From the NCBI GenBank assembly GCA_030549175.1, contig JAUKUA010000004.1, positions 4,712,001-4,776,000 on the forward strand: a stretch of 64,000 nt of DNA, written 5' to 3'. The notes beneath the pieces were generated by a model. It searched no databases, was not told the origin of the DNA, and saw only the letters and a list, made by a program, of their open reading frames with translations. Positions 23,215 through 34,458 of the stretch are shown piece after piece (the first letter of the stretch is position 1; each line of letters starts with the position of its first letter). A program made the translations under genes and the position numbers. The stretch is from Lasiosphaeris hirsuta. Lineage: Eukaryota > Ascomycota > Sordariomycetes > Sordariales > Lasiosphaeriaceae.

Positions 23215-24886
23215 TTACTGGGCGCGATACACGGTCGAAATCTGCACCGTCTTAACAATATTCCCCTTGCCTTGCTCCTGGTCCCCCAGCCAGAACGTGC
23301 CGTTCTGTGCATTATCCGGGCTGCGCGAGCGCGAGGCGTGCACCTTGGTCTGAACAGACCCTTCCTCAGGCCCGCCGCCCCACGGCCGGGTGAGCTCGAC
23401 GGTGCTGTTGGTCGCGTCGTTGACGTTCTCGGGGCACACGTAGTCCTTGCTGCCCTCGCGCTGGCTCTGGTTCTCGAGGTCAAAGTCGTCCGAGTCGCCG
23501 CTCTTGCTGCCCGTCGCGCTCTTGGACCACGGCGTCGGGTCCGCCCGCGACGTCGTGCTGATCACGCCGCCCTTGGTCCCCGCGCGCGAGAACACGTCGC
23601 CGCCCTTCTTGAGCGTGCTGCGCAGCCGGTTGCCGTGCGACCCGCCCACGCCCGACGTGCCGTGGCTGTTGGTGGCGGATTTGGACCATGGGCCGGCCGA
23701 GAAGACGCGCTGGATAAGGGCCCAGCAGAGTGGGATGTTTCCGACGTAGATGGCCGTGGCTACTTCGGCCACGTAGAAGTAGACGTAGCCGAGGTCGTTT
23801 GGGTTGCTGAAGTTGAAGTAGCGGTTGAGGATGGCGACGAGGATCTGTGTGTCCGGGGGAGTTAGCCAGTGATCGGCAGCGGGGGCGGGGGGAGGGGGGG
23901 GAGGCATTGAATTGAGGGGAAAATCATGGATGACTTGCATTGAGAGCGCCGAGGCCCAGCACGCAGCACAGGCCGATCTTCTTCTTAAGCGGGAGCTGGG
24001 TCTTGAAGACAATGGGGAAGGGAATGGCGAGCAGCATCAGATCCGACGAGATATTCCACGCCGTCGCAAACATCATGTGGTGATAGTAGGTTGCGCACTC
24101 GGCTAAGGTTCCGAGTTAGCGAGTGTCAGTGCGGATGCAGGTCCCGAGCACGTACATTGGTTGTACGGGACAGCCCAGTACTCGTAGATCGGGGCGCACC
24201 AGTAGCCCAGGAATAGGCTCATGACGAGGATGTACGCAATCACGCAGAATCCCGCAATGAAGAGGACCGCGAGTTGTTGCTTGCGCAGTGTGTTTCTGTT
24301 GGGAGTCAGCACCACTCGGTCCCCCATTCGCAGAGACGTCCGGGGAGGGAGGGGAGGGGAGGGAAGGGGGGGGGGGGGAATGCTCACGTCAGGCGGTAGT
24401 AGAGGATCAGCAGACAGGCCTTCACGCTCCAGATGCAATTCAGCGTGAAGACCTCGAGCACCAGCGTCATCTTGCTGCCGTAGACGGCCGCGTCGTGCTG
24501 CTCCTTGGTGAGGCCGGCGGCCACTTCGGGGTCCATGTAGCTGCTGCCATTCACGGCCACTTCGTTGACCGACACCATCACACCCGTGAAGTTGGCCTGG
24601 AGAGAAACACAGTTAGCAACCCACCCACCCCCGCTCGCGACCACAACCCCGCCGATTTTGTGCCATACCGTTGCAAAGACCATGATCCAGTCATCGATGC
24701 CGAGCTTCCATGTGCCCAGCTGGAGGCGCCGCGAATATCTTCACACTCCATGTCAGCAAAAAAAAAAAAAAAAAAAAGAATATTCGGAAGCCGGCGAGAG
24801 ACTTACAGGCGGCAGCACACCAACAACATGCCTACCGAGTACATAGTCCATGACTCGATGGCTAGGGTGTGAATAAAGTCCATCAT
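23215..24886 (-). CDS. Fungal rhodopsin-domain integral membrane protein (PTH11-like), 430 aa
   Basis: Six exons: 24886-24807, 24738-24669, 24596-24388, 24295-24156, 24102-23939 and 23844-23215. Joined, they read through without stops for 430 residues. The layout is the fungal 'rhodopsin domain' membrane protein family: seven hydrophobic helices in residues about 1-275, including CRLYSRRLQLGTWKLGIDDW, FTLNCIWSVKACLLILYYRL, ECATYYHHMMFATAWNISSD and VATAIYVGNIPLCWALIQRVF. A long hydrophilic, Ser/Gly-rich cytosolic tail follows. Members are proposed surface sensors; no ligand can be inferred. Intron 5 uses a GC donor (GCAAGT) instead of GT. The start is the first of two adjacent ATGs (24886 and 24883). 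Confidence 0.85.
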
Positions 24887-26263
24887 GCCGAGTGAGACAG
24901 CGGGGGGACGACTGGGAAACGACTGGAAATGATGACAACTGACGACGACTGAGGAAAATCTTGGTGACGATCAGTGGGCCCCCTGGCCTTTAACAATCGC
25001 GAGCTTCCCCTCTGTCTGACAGTGTCGCGATGCCCAATGTCTTAAACCTGGTGGCTGATTCTTTTCGATGGCGACTGAACCCCTGAGTCCGTACGGATGA
25101 AAGCCCCGTTGCGGGATGTTCAGGGCCAGCCGCTCAGGGGTTGGAGGGGATCATGGGGGTCATCATCGAGTGCTGTAAAAGTGTATCCTTGGCTATAGTG
25201 AGTGAGATTCCGAATACTACAGGGCATGCCTACTACAGTAGCGTGACCGGGGTCCGTGGCTGGGGTGTAAAGTTTCTTTTCTCCCATTCTTCTGCGCCAC
25301 GAGCTTCACCGAGATTGGGGGGGGGGGAGGGGGGGTTCTGAACCTCGGTCGGGTCGAGAGGCCAATAAAGTGTTCCCGGGTGCGGTGCAATGGCTTTTGC
25401 CTAGCTTTTGTGCAGCCCGGTGGCCGCTGATTCATATGCCGGCACAATTCTGAAGACATTTTTGTGCTAGCGCCACGTCTCCGAAGGCCGTCGGGAACCT
25501 ATAAGAAGCTGGGGTTGCCTGATAACACGACCGCCAAGATCTGCTCTCCCCCCTGCGGATAGATCCCCGCTTGTCCTAAAGGCGGTGGAGGGGGCCGTTA
25601 GCGGCCACACCCTTTGCGGCCCGCAGCCAGCGGTGGCACTAGCAGTCGCCGACTTAACCCCTCTCGTCGGGAACACGAACCTGGAGCAATACTGGAGCAG
25701 GATATGTTACTAGTGCAGGAACTAGACTTGCAGGGGGAGCATATTTGCCCACATCCAACAGCGTGGGGCAGCGTGGGACCAGCATACCATCGCCACTCCT
25801 ACGAGACAGGCTGCTAGCCCCACCTGAGGCAATGGTTCGATCTGCATAAGGGAACTGACGATAGGATCGATATTTCCTTTCTTTTTATCGTGCTTTCGGG
25901 GGTCCATTATCTGGTTCTGCTAGTGGATACGCGAAAAATAAAAATAAAAAAAAATGAAGCGACAGACATGCATCTCTGTGACCACCTCTCTGACTTATGT
26001 GACTACACTAGTGAGAGGTTTCAACCGTGCTTTTTCGCACTTCTTGGCTGATAGTTAACGGCACACTTGCGGGGTTCCTGGCCAAAGGTCGAAAGGTTTG
26101 TCGGTGTTCTCGTCCCGAACCCGGCTCCCGAGGCCAGACAAAACTCACACCCTGCCCAGGCCGCAGGGCACACCTGAACTCGAAAGGGGGGAGACTGAAA
26201 AATAAACCAACGCACTTCTCTTATCTCAAAGGATCACACATATCCCAACGACAACAACGCATA
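24887..26263. other. Intergenic region, no gene seen
   Basis: About 1.4 kb between the divergent rhodopsin-domain and GMC genes. It contains a G-rich run (25,317-25,337) and an A-rich stretch (about 25,935-25,955). Short open frames have no recognisable motif. Confidence 0.45.
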
Positions 26264-28267
26264 ATGTCACCCACTCAGTTCGCCAGCCGCACTTTCGACT
26301 ACCTCGTCGTCGGCGGCGGCACCGCGGGGCTGGTGGTCGCAGCTCGCCTGTCAGAGAATCCGGGGTTGACTGTGGGCGTGCTCGAGGCCGGCCCCGCGGT
26401 GCTGGATGAAGCTGAGATCAGCGTGCCTGGCCGCTATGGCCAGAGCCTGGGGGGCAAGCTCGACTGGTGCTTCGAGACGGAACCGCAGCCGGGGCTGTCG
26501 GGGCGCGAGCTGCCCTGGCCTCGCGGGCGTGTCCTGGGCGGGACTAGCGCGCTCAATTTCATGACCTGGAACCGGGCTAGTCGTCAGGATTACGATGCAT
26601 GGCAGGAGCTGGGAAACGAGGGTTGGGGGTGGGAGGAGTTCCTGTAAGTCGAGCCCTTTCGGCGTCCTGTGGCGCTGTGCCGTGTTTAGGGAGGGCGGGG
26701 GGAGGGGAGGAGAACGTCGCAGCTCAACTTGCCCGCCGGGACTAGGCCGTTTTTCAAGAGGTCAGAGACCTTCCATGCACCCGCCGAACAGCTCCAGCAG
26801 GAGCACAAGCTGTTCTACGATCCCGACACGCTGGGAACGGAGGGCCCTATCCACGTCGGCTACGCCGCTGAGTACTCGGCATCGCACCGGCTCTGGCATG
26901 ACACTCTGCACTCTCTCGGTGTCGAGACAAACAAGACCCATGTGGGCGGATCCAACGTTGGTGTCTGGACAAACCTGGGGTCGGTCGATCCGGCCACGGT
27001 AACGAGGTCGTCTTCAGCAACTGCCTACTATCTGCCGAACGCATCCCGCCCGAATCTGTTTGTTCTGACGGATGCTCTCGTTACTGAAGTTGTCCTGAGC
27101 AAGGCCGACGAAAACAGCGAATGGACTGCAACTGGTGTTCGCTTTCGTCATGGTGACGATGAGTTCTTGGCCTCGGCCACCAAGGAGATCATTATCAGTG
27201 CTGGCACCGTTCAGTCGCCGCAGATTCTTGAGCTTTCCGGTATTGGCGGTGCGGAAATCCTGTCTCAAGCTGGCGTGACAGCAAAGGTCAATAATCCCAA
27301 TGTTGGAGAGAATCTGCAGGACCACATCAGTGAGCATCTTCTCATTACCCTTTTTTTTTACTTTTTTTATTTTTTTATTTTTTTTTTACTCTAGTATGAT
27401 CTCACACTATCACAAGTGGCCGCCATGATCTTCGAGGTCGACCCCTCGCTGCCGACCCCCGACGACCTCCAGCACGACACTCTCGCCGCAGCCGCAGCCC
27501 AAAAAGAGTACCAAGAATCCAAGTCCGGCCCTCTGACCATCCTGCCCAACTCCATGGCCTACCTCCCCTTCTCCGCCACGCTCCCGCCCTCCGTCCTGGC
27601 CAACCTCGCAACCCAAGCCGCCGACCTGACCTCCTTCTCCCTCCAAAACCGCACCATCCGGCACGCCCGCCTCTCCCCCTCCTCCAACCTAGGCCAAATC
27701 GAATACATTTTCGATCTTGGCAACTGGAGCCCCTCCTTCCGGCCGCCCGCCGACGGCAAGAAGTACGCTACCTGCCTGCAGATCCTGCAATACCCCTTCT
27801 CCACCGGCCGCATCCACATCCAACCCGGTCCGGACAACGTGCCCGCCACCGCCGCCGACAAGCCCCGCATCGACCCGCGGTACTACGCCGGCGCCGCCGG
27901 CGCCCTCGACCTCGAGGCCATGACGCACTGTGCTGCGTTTGCTGATCGAATTGTGAAGACGAAGCCGCTAGCAGATATTGTTCGGGGTCGTGTGTACCCG
28001 CCCCCGGAGCAGGGGTTGGAGGAGTGGATTGTGCAGTCGACGATTACGGATTGGCATCCGGTGGGGACGTGTGCGATGGGAGGTAGATTGGGTGTGGATG
28101 GTGGCGTGGTGGATGAGAGGTTGAGGGTGTATGGTGTCAGCGGTTTGAGGGTTGTGGATGCGAGTGTGATGCCGTTGCAGATTAGTGCCCATCTGCAGGC
28201 GACCGTGTATGCGATTGCGGAGAAGGGGGCGCAAATGATTTTGGAGGATGCTGTGGTGAGGGGGTAG
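26264..28267 (+). CDS. GMC-family FAD oxidoreductase, 604 aa
   Basis: Three exons: 26264-26643, 26746-27329 and 27417-28267, with GTAAGT and GTGAGC donors. The second acceptor (CACAAG) lies about 25 nt past a T-rich tract and gives the join ENLQDHI/MAAMIFEV expected of the family. The FAD-binding beta-alpha-beta motif is YLVVGGGTAGLVVAARLSE near the N-terminus. GMC signature 1 is GRVLGGTSALNFMTW and signature 2 is ISAGTVQSPQILELSG. The C-terminus has WHPVGTCAMGG and DASVMPLQISAHLQATVYAIAEKGA, which supply the catalytic His pair. There is no obvious signal peptide, so it is probably intracellular. GMC enzymes oxidise alcohols, choline, sugars or aryl alcohols; the substrate is unknown. It could serve a secondary-metabolite pathway, but the nearest cluster genes are more than 3 kb away. 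Confidence 0.9.
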
Positions 28268-28470
28268 GGATAGAGCTTGGCTTTGGTCTACATGAGGGCA
28301 GGCAGCCTGAGGGAGAAGCTTGGTGGTCCAAAGCAGCATTTACACTAACAATTACAAACCTAGTAGGACTGGGCCAGTACTCCCTAAGAAATATGAAACG
28401 TGGCAAGAGTTGCCGTACCCTTCTCAGTCCATTCCACTGCTAAACCATCTTGACCTCCTGGACTGCCCCC

Positions 28471-29529
28471 ATGTTTCCAGAATTTAGCTCTCTACCCACC
28501 ATGGGCAGCTTCCGAAGGCGCACGGGTGTGACGCAACCGTCTTTGCCGGTAGGAGGGAGCCGTCTCCCATCTAGCATGATGTCGAGAAATCCGATAGCGT
28601 GCGATATCCACCTCAAGAATTGTAGTATGAGCCAGGAACTCTTCGACAAGACCGGGCACAGTTCGTCCAGGGCAGAAGTTTCGTCAAGACCTAGAAGCTC
28701 TATGACACCACCAGCTCTTTCTTTGGGGCCTAGATATATGCCGAACCCAATCGCAACCAACTTGACCACGGCCATTCAAAGATGGGTCCCGGGGGTCAGC
28801 AGATGCGGCCAAACGGTGATGCAATCCCCACAGCTAGCCCCTGAATCCTCAACACAGACACTCAACAAGAACAGCCCGCAAGTTAGCCTTACTCTATTAC
28901 ATTACGCAGCATTTATCGGGTACCCAGAGATAGTAGAGTTTGTCCTCGGGCAAGGGGCCGATCCAAGAATTGTCTCGGAGTCCGGGGAGACGGCGTTACA
29001 CATTGCTGTTGCTCGCCAAGTCCACACGGAAGAGGATTTATATTGGAATCACAGTGATAAGTGGGGCGGTCACAATACACGGCAGATTGAATCCTGCATT
29101 AACATGGACCACGAGTCAGACGAGTACGAAGATGGACTTGATTGGATCAATGGTCAAGTTTCCCAGCTCATCCAATACCTTCTCGAGCATTCACGAATGG
29201 AAATCAACGCCCAAATGTCCGAGTCTAGACACAGCGCCCTGCATCTAGCAACGAAGCCCACATGGAGAGAATCGAAAAGGACTGTGGCTGCAGAAACTGC
29301 AAAGGGGCTCGTGAATCATCCGTGGCGCAAAGTTGTGACGTTACAGGATTCATCCGAGGACTCAGTGTTCTCACTGCTGACACCCTTGCCCTGTCGTTAT
29401 TTGAAGATCCCCTGCTTCACTGCCAATATATGTAGGCAGTTGCCTATATGTATCCGGGCATGCATTGGAGCGGAGGCGGAAGTCGTGGTGATAACCCCTT
29501 TGCAGAAAGATTTATTCCATTATCAGTGA
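28471..29529 (+). CDS. Ankyrin-repeat ORF, probably a gene fragment
   Basis: Open frame of 352 codons from ATG 28471. The middle has ankyrin-repeat sequence: LLHYAAFIGYPEIVEFVLGQGADP...SGETALHIAVARQ (about 28,890-29,020) and, after an insertion, INAQMSESRHSALHLATKP (about 29,200-29,260). The first 130 residues are low-confidence and overlap an opposite-strand ATG-led frame of 111 codons. There is no NACHT or other effector domain and the C-terminus is not ankyrin-like, so this is probably the 3' part of an eroded STAND or ankyrin gene. Beyond the stop the sequence becomes TA-rich relic DNA. Confidence 0.4.
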   Translation: MFPEFSSLPTMGSFRRRTGVTQPSLPVGGSRLPSSMMSRNPIACDIHLKNCSMSQELFDKTGHSSSRAEVSSRPRSSMTPPALSLGPRYMPNPIATNLTTAIQRWVPGVSRCGQTVMQSPQLAPESSTQTLNKNSPQVSLTLLHYAAFIGYPEIVEFVLGQGADPRIVSESGETALHIAVARQVHTEEDLYWNHSDKWGGHNTRQIESCINMDHESDEYEDGLDWINGQVSQLIQYLLEHSRMEINAQMSESRHSALHLATKPTWRESKRTVAAETAKGLVNHPWRKVVTLQDSSEDSVFSLLTPLPCRYLKIPCFTANICRQLPICIRACIGAEAEVVVITPLQKDLFHYQ

Positions 29530-30246
29530 TGGGAAGGTCGCCCTGATTATGTAACTGGAAACACTGCAACTTTTGTCGCAGAGGCTTGCTTGATACCGCT
29601 TCAGGACACTCTGAAAATGGCAACCCCTTAAAGAAAGCTCTCTGTGTTTAAAGACCGTTTCGGAGCTGCATTAGCCAGCCAAAGGACCCACATGATGTTT
29701 CAGTAAAACTTTCGAATGATAGGCCCCCTAGCTATCGTAGTCGTTCCAGTAGAAAACCTAAACCCTGAAATTCTCCGGAGTCTAGCTTCAGTAGTAACAA
29801 GTGGTTATAGCTAAGCTTAACGGGTCTCTATGAGTTATAAAGAGAACTGTCGTTATCTAACGTAAGTACTAAGGACGTGAAGGAACCTCTAGAGTAGTAG
29901 ACACTACATTATTAAAGTAAGTACTGATACCGGCCGAGGACTATTAGAAGAAGGTTAGCAAAATCCGGCTTGAACTCTGATTTGTAGGACGCGTAAGACG
30001 GGCGGCTAAGGGCCTCGGGCCGATAGGCGACGATAAATCTCTATAAGCCTAGCAGCAGCAGTCTCAAAGCCTAGAATGTTCTCTAGCAACATCATTTGCC
30101 TCACCTAGGACTCCGAATACAGAGATAGAAAGGTGTGGGAGTGCCAACCATAAGGTAAATAAACGAATAGACGATGATGTAATTCACGATGCTTCGTAGT
30201 CGGTAAACAATGGAGAATAAGGGAGGGTTCCATAAGGATTGATTAA

Positions 30247-30306
30247 CCCTCAGCTTCACTGAAGATCAGCTGATAATCTTTCTAAGGTCTGTTTCCAAAA
30301 AGGACT
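30247..30306. repeat. Degenerate direct repeat, copy 1
   Basis: Shares CCTCAGCTTCAC-GAAG-TC-GCTGATAATCTT-CTA-GGTCT-TTT with the copy at 31477-31536 in the same orientation. Copy 1 covers the 3' end of the unrecognised minus-strand frame (its last residues LRKIIS). The two copies bracket about 1.2 kb. Confidence 0.7.
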
Positions 30307-30817
30307 GCAGAGCTTCTCCCTCTTGAGAGTCCGTCGCATGCATGCAGCCATTTATATGGAGATGTTTTAGAAAATTGTTAAGGTCGCTAACAATTTTTAG
30401 CATCTTTTCACGTACAGCCCACCAAAAGCTGTTAAAGTAGCTCGTTCGCTTACAACATACGTCAAAAGATTCAAGTAGTGAAAAAAACGGAACTAGAAAA
30501 ATCTGTAGGGGACTTATTTCAGCCATCTTACTTTGAGACCAACTCCGATCCCACTCGGCTGGAACTGAAGCAATTCCTAATCGGCTGCGCTGTGGCACAG
30601 CCTGGCTGAAATCTACCACCGTCGTATCCCCACCTAGGATATAGACGAGGACTTCCTCCTCCTGCTCGACGAGGTCCCAGAAGACTAGGGCGTCCCATTC
30701 AATGCTGCCTGTGTCTAGGAATGCGAGAAAGTCATCCTTTGCAACGAAGTCAGGCGGAAGAGAGATAGGCTTGCCCGTGCCGGGTGGGTTCAGCCCCTTT
30801 GTCTGCTTGATTCGCAC
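30266..30817 (-). pseudogene. Unrecognised protein fragment without a start codon
   Basis: The frame is open from at least 30,870 down to the stop at 30266, and no ATG precedes the conserved-looking part. Protein-like features include AETVAFPARLAVRIKQTKG, an acidic block (EQEEEVLVYILGGDTTVVDF) and a hydrophobic helix (LQIFLVPFFSLL). I do not recognise the family. Lack of a start, TA-rich surroundings and the repeat at its 3' end suggest a piece of a decayed mobile or multicopy element. Confidence 0.3.
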
Positions 30818-31476
30818 CGCTAGCCGTGCCGGGAAGGCGACGGTTTCTGCTCGCTTAACTGCGTCTGTTGAGAGTCGTAAGGTTTAGAAGGTACCTGTAG
30901 ATCAGTTGCTAGATGAGGGTGCCGAGGCTGCTCGACTGGTAAGCGTCTAGCAGATTAGTAGGATAGTGGGGCCATGATCGTAGCTGGCACCCAGATGTCG
31001 GTGTTGGGGAAATGCTGGCACGTTTTCTGATATTCAACAGCCTCGTAGCGGTAGTCGTGCCCATCTCTTCATGATCTCTCCGAGATCTATACCGCTGTAT
31101 AGCACACCGCTCTCCTGCAAAATGCCATCGGTGGTAGTAGAGTAGGATCATACCACTCGGGGCCGTTCAAGACTAGTAAGTATCAAGGTCCATCTTCTTT
31201 CCCCCACGCTCTTGAAGGCCATGGTGCGACCGGCCAAAAACTTCAAACAAACCTTGGCCTCATGAAGCGACGCAGGGCTTTGACCGAGGTTGTATGCGAT
31301 TCCGACTCGTTCGAGGGGTGTAAGCTTCGGCCCCTTGCCAGAACATGTGTGGTTTTAAAGAAGGCCTTGACAGGGCTATTTGTGACACAGCTCAAAGAGG
31401 CGTGGCTACGGTCGGCAAGGCTGAGTGTGTTCAGTGCAAGTGGAGAAATGAAGGGGTTCAGAGTTTTCAATTCTAG

Positions 31477-31536
31477 CCCCTCAGCTTCACCGAAGTTCGG
31501 CTGATAATCTTGCTAGGGTCTATTTGTAAGAAAGGC
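31477..31536. repeat. Degenerate direct repeat, copy 2
   Basis: Same orientation as copy 1 at 30247-30306, with the common core CTCAGCTTCACCGAAG followed by GCTGATAATCTTGCTAGG. Similarity ends about 15 nt beyond the core on the right side. Confidence 0.7.
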
Positions 31537-32025
31537 ATGAGGAACATCTTATCTTGCGGTTAGCGCTCAACCCAGCCTTCTTGTACTCTCTGTACAAGAT
31601 ACCTAGCCTTTACTCCGCTCCAGTCAGTTATGACGCATGTCCCTCGTGGAGATTACAAGCCAAGATTTTCAACAGCATCCAATTCTAATTCCAATTTCAA
31701 CAGCGTCCGCCTCGCACGCCATACTCGCCAGCTCAACTAATAGGGGTCCGACGTGCCTGCGTGATAATGCACATATTGAGGTCACGGCCTATTGTCCCTG
31801 ACAAAGCTAGGCTCCGGAGAACGTTGGCTTTGTTGGCTTGGCTTGAGGGGACAGCTGCGTGGACTATATAAGGAGGACATCTGAAAAGCAAACATGAGAA
31901 CAGTAGGATGATGCAAATACATATATATAACCATTGATACGCTGAGAGGGATGAATTGAACGAGTTGTGTTTGTCACAAATGCTCGGGGTGGTGCTCAGC
32001 TCCTGATGCTAATCCATCGTGACGC

Positions 32026-34050
32026 CTATACACGGTCTTTGTGGTAAGCACGGAGTAGCCTGCGATAGAACGGATTCGACGCCTCATTGGCCGTGGCCTG
32101 ATGCCTAGAAAAGCGTTGCTGTACATCAACTCTCTCACCATCGAGACCCAAGTTCGTCACGGCATTTTGCTGCTCACCCAGGTAGAAGTCGGGCATGAAG
32201 AAGGTGGCAACCAGCGGTACGGCAGCCATGATAAGGGCTGCGATGGCGATATGGCCGTTGACATGGGCATACGCACGGATGGCGCCCTGTCGAACGGGAT
32301 TACCAAAGTCGTAGGTGGTACGCAGCGTCCTGATGTTCCCGTAGAGCTTCAACACGGTCGCCTCGCTGACCCCGGGCATCTCCTCGTGCATGCGATTGAG
32401 CATCTCATTCGTCCAGATGGCCGACGAGACGGCACTGCCGATGGACGAGCCCAAGGTGGACCACAGCGTGAGCAGGGCGATGATCGAAGCCATGTCCTCA
32501 TGCGGCACCGAGGCCTGGCTGCCTACGCGGGCGCCGACGATGTTGAAGGAGCCAAGGCAAAAGACCAGCTGCGCGACGACCAGGCGAGCTGTGTCTTGCA
32601 CCATGTTGCCCTTGCTTTGGATCAGTATGCCGTAGCTGATCAGTCTCGCTGCCGCGCCAAAGACCATCATGGACTTGTATCGGTGTGTGCTCCTCTGGAT
32701 GAGACCGACAATGGGCCCCATGATGCTGAGCCCCATGGTGGTGATGCCCAAGAATATGGTCCACTCATACGTGGTCCACTCTTTGATGACGTAGATGTAC
32801 GAGGATAAGTACGTGTTTCGGGTGGCCGAGGCCATCTGGTTGAAGGTGTAGATGGTGACGGCGGCGAGGAACGTGCGGTTCTTGAGGATGCGCCTCGTCA
32901 TGAGCGGCTTGGAAGCAAGGTACACCTCAAAGAGAACAAAAGCAATGAGCAGGACGAAGCCGACGACGAGCATGGCAAGTACGCTCGCGTTGGTCCAACC
33001 GCCATTGACGTCCGTTGCGAGTGTGAAGGGCAGCAGTATGAGTGAAAAGGATGTACCGAGAATGATGAGTCCGGTGATATCGATGTCGATCAGGCCCCGG
33101 CGAAAGAGTTTGATCCAGTGGGCGAAGCGCTTCGAGGTAGCAGGCCCCTCAGAGCCACCCTCCGCCCCGGCCCTCAGGCGCTTAGAAGCGGCCATGGTGA
33201 CCATGCCCATCTTCTCCCCTCGCCGCTGCATCGAATACAACATGAATATGGCGGGTAGAAGCAAGACAGGCACGAGGATGGCAAACATGCCCAAGCCCCA
33301 TCGCCAGTTGTCGACAAAGGCCTCGGCAATGAAGCCGTTGACGGGTACGGTGATGACGAAGGGGATCGACAGGGCAGCACCGAAGAAGCCTCGCCACTGC
33401 AGCGGTGTTAGGTCACCGACGATGATGTCGCTCAGCAAGTCCAGTCCGGATTTGCCGACCGAGGTGAAGCAGATTCCGACCGTGTAGGCCGCAAAGGTGC
33501 TTGCGCTGGCCGCGACGGCAAAGCCGACGACGTAGAAGACGAGGATGACGACGTAGGTGGTAGGACGCGAGGTGATGTCGGCCAGCTTACCGATGAAAGG
33601 CTTGCTGACGGCCCGGATGATCTGGCTGGCGGTGCTGACGGCCGCGAGCGAGCTGTGCTGCCCGAACGTGGAACTGGCCATGGTGGTGAAGATGCTGGAG
33701 GTGATGCCCTGATCAAGGGCATAAGCGAACATGGTCAGGCCGATGGAGATGCCCAGCAGCCAGAGCAAAATCTTGCTAGACTTGCCCGACCGGTACAGGA
33801 CCTTGTTGAAGGCCTCGACCCTGCTGACGCCGATTTCGGTGTGGCTCCCGTCTGCGATGACGGCATCCGCATCTGAGTCGACGGGGGCTGGGTCTCGTCG
33901 TGAACGGACAGTTTTGGAGTGGCCGTCGGGTTTTCCGGTCCCATCAGCCGTTTCATGGCTCATCCGTGAAGAGGATGCTATTACCTGGTCTCTGTTGCTA
34001 GCCTTCGGCCTTGGCTGGCCAGCGCCGGGAGCTGCAGCCGGCGTCGACAT
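32026..34050 (-). CDS. MFS siderophore-iron transporter (MirB/Sit type), 674 aa
   Basis: Intron-less frame from ATG 34050; the frame is open further upstream but with no better ATG. After about 80 polar residues (basic, Ser-rich cytosolic N-terminus) come around 14 hydrophobic helices, the number seen in the siderophore-iron transporter (SIT) branch of the major facilitator superfamily. Typical SIT blocks are SKPFIGKLADITSRPTTYVV, IIVGDLTPLQWRGFFGAALS and NWRWGLGMFAILVPVLLLP. Such carriers take up ferric siderophores at the plasma membrane by proton symport. The gene faces the same way as the ABC transporter and carries two ATCWGATAA elements at about 345 and 400 bp upstream. Which siderophore is recognised cannot be told from sequence. 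Confidence 0.88.
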   Translation of the reverse strand: MSTPAAAPGAGQPRPKASNRDQVIASSSRMSHETADGTGKPDGHSKTVRSRRDPAPVDSDADAVIADGSHTEIGVSRVEAFNKVLYRSGKSSKILLWLLGISIGLTMFAYALDQGITSSIFTTMASSTFGQHSSLAAVSTASQIIRAVSKPFIGKLADITSRPTTYVVILVFYVVGFAVAASASTFAAYTVGICFTSVGKSGLDLLSDIIVGDLTPLQWRGFFGAALSIPFVITVPVNGFIAEAFVDNWRWGLGMFAILVPVLLLPAIFMLYSMQRRGEKMGMVTMAASKRLRAGAEGGSEGPATSKRFAHWIKLFRRGLIDIDITGLIILGTSFSLILLPFTLATDVNGGWTNASVLAMLVVGFVLLIAFVLFEVYLASKPLMTRRILKNRTFLAAVTIYTFNQMASATRNTYLSSYIYVIKEWTTYEWTIFLGITTMGLSIMGPIVGLIQRSTHRYKSMMVFGAAARLISYGILIQSKGNMVQDTARLVVAQLVFCLGSFNIVGARVGSQASVPHEDMASIIALLTLWSTLGSSIGSAVSSAIWTNEMLNRMHEEMPGVSEATVLKLYGNIRTLRTTYDFGNPVRQGAIRAYAHVNGHIAIAALIMAAVPLVATFFMPDFYLGEQQNAVTNLGLDGERVDVQQRFSRHQATANEASNPFYRRLLRAYHKDRV

Positions 34051-34392
34051 GTCGTCTTGGGTCGGGCGTCTTGAACTACGCCCCAAAGGGGGGGAAAAAA
34101 AAACCACAAAAGTGAGGGTCAAGGTCAGAACAGCAGAATGACAATCAAAGTTCACATGGACGCAGATTGCACAAACAACTGACAGATGGGGTTCTAATTG
34201 CCCTTGTATTCTATGGATTTTTTTATGACCAATATCTGTCCGAACCCGGCTGAGGGTTCCCTGATTTCACGACGGTGTGAATCTAGAACGAGGTGGTGAT
34301 GAACCAAATTGTACCCCAGGCTCCTGGCAATCATTGTGAACCAGATGGAGGGGGCGGGCCCCCACACTTGGCAATGCGAAATGTGCTGCAGA

Positions 34393-34401
34393 ATCTGATA
34401 A
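34393..34401 (+). promoter_or_regulatory. SreA/GATA-type iron-regulatory element ATCTGATAA
   Basis: Perfect match to ATCWGATAA, the extended GATA site of SreA-type iron repressors. It lies 343 bp upstream of the MFS start codon. Confidence 0.7.
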
Positions 34402-34449
34402 AAAGTCTTGTCGAGGGTAGCCTATGACGACGAGCGTCACGATACCGGC

Positions 34450-34458
34450 TTATCAGAT
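34450..34458 (-). promoter_or_regulatory. SreA/GATA-type iron-regulatory element ATCTGATAA
   Basis: TTATCAGAT on the plus strand, i.e. a perfect ATCTGATAA on the coding strand of the MFS gene, 400 bp upstream of its start. It faces the element at 34393 with a 48-bp gap. Confidence 0.7.

Larger units (their letters stand above)
29530..32025. other. TA-rich relic region with a degenerate direct repeat
   Basis: About 2.5 kb with many CTA/TAG/TTA words in all frames, as in RIP-mutated fungal DNA. It holds one protein-like fragment (30266-30817, minus) and two copies of a ~60-bp repeat. No intact gene is visible. Confidence 0.5.

Noticed and set aside
28440..28775. Minus-strand ATG-led frame of 111 codons opposite the start of the ankyrin ORF
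   Set aside because: Looks somewhat protein-like (MAVVKLVAIGFGIYLG...) but matches no family I know and conflicts with the ankyrin frame; not enough to call.
32101..32808. Plus-strand frame opposite the MFS transporter
   Set aside because: Shadow frame with His/Asp/Gly bias; the minus frame is a clear membrane protein.
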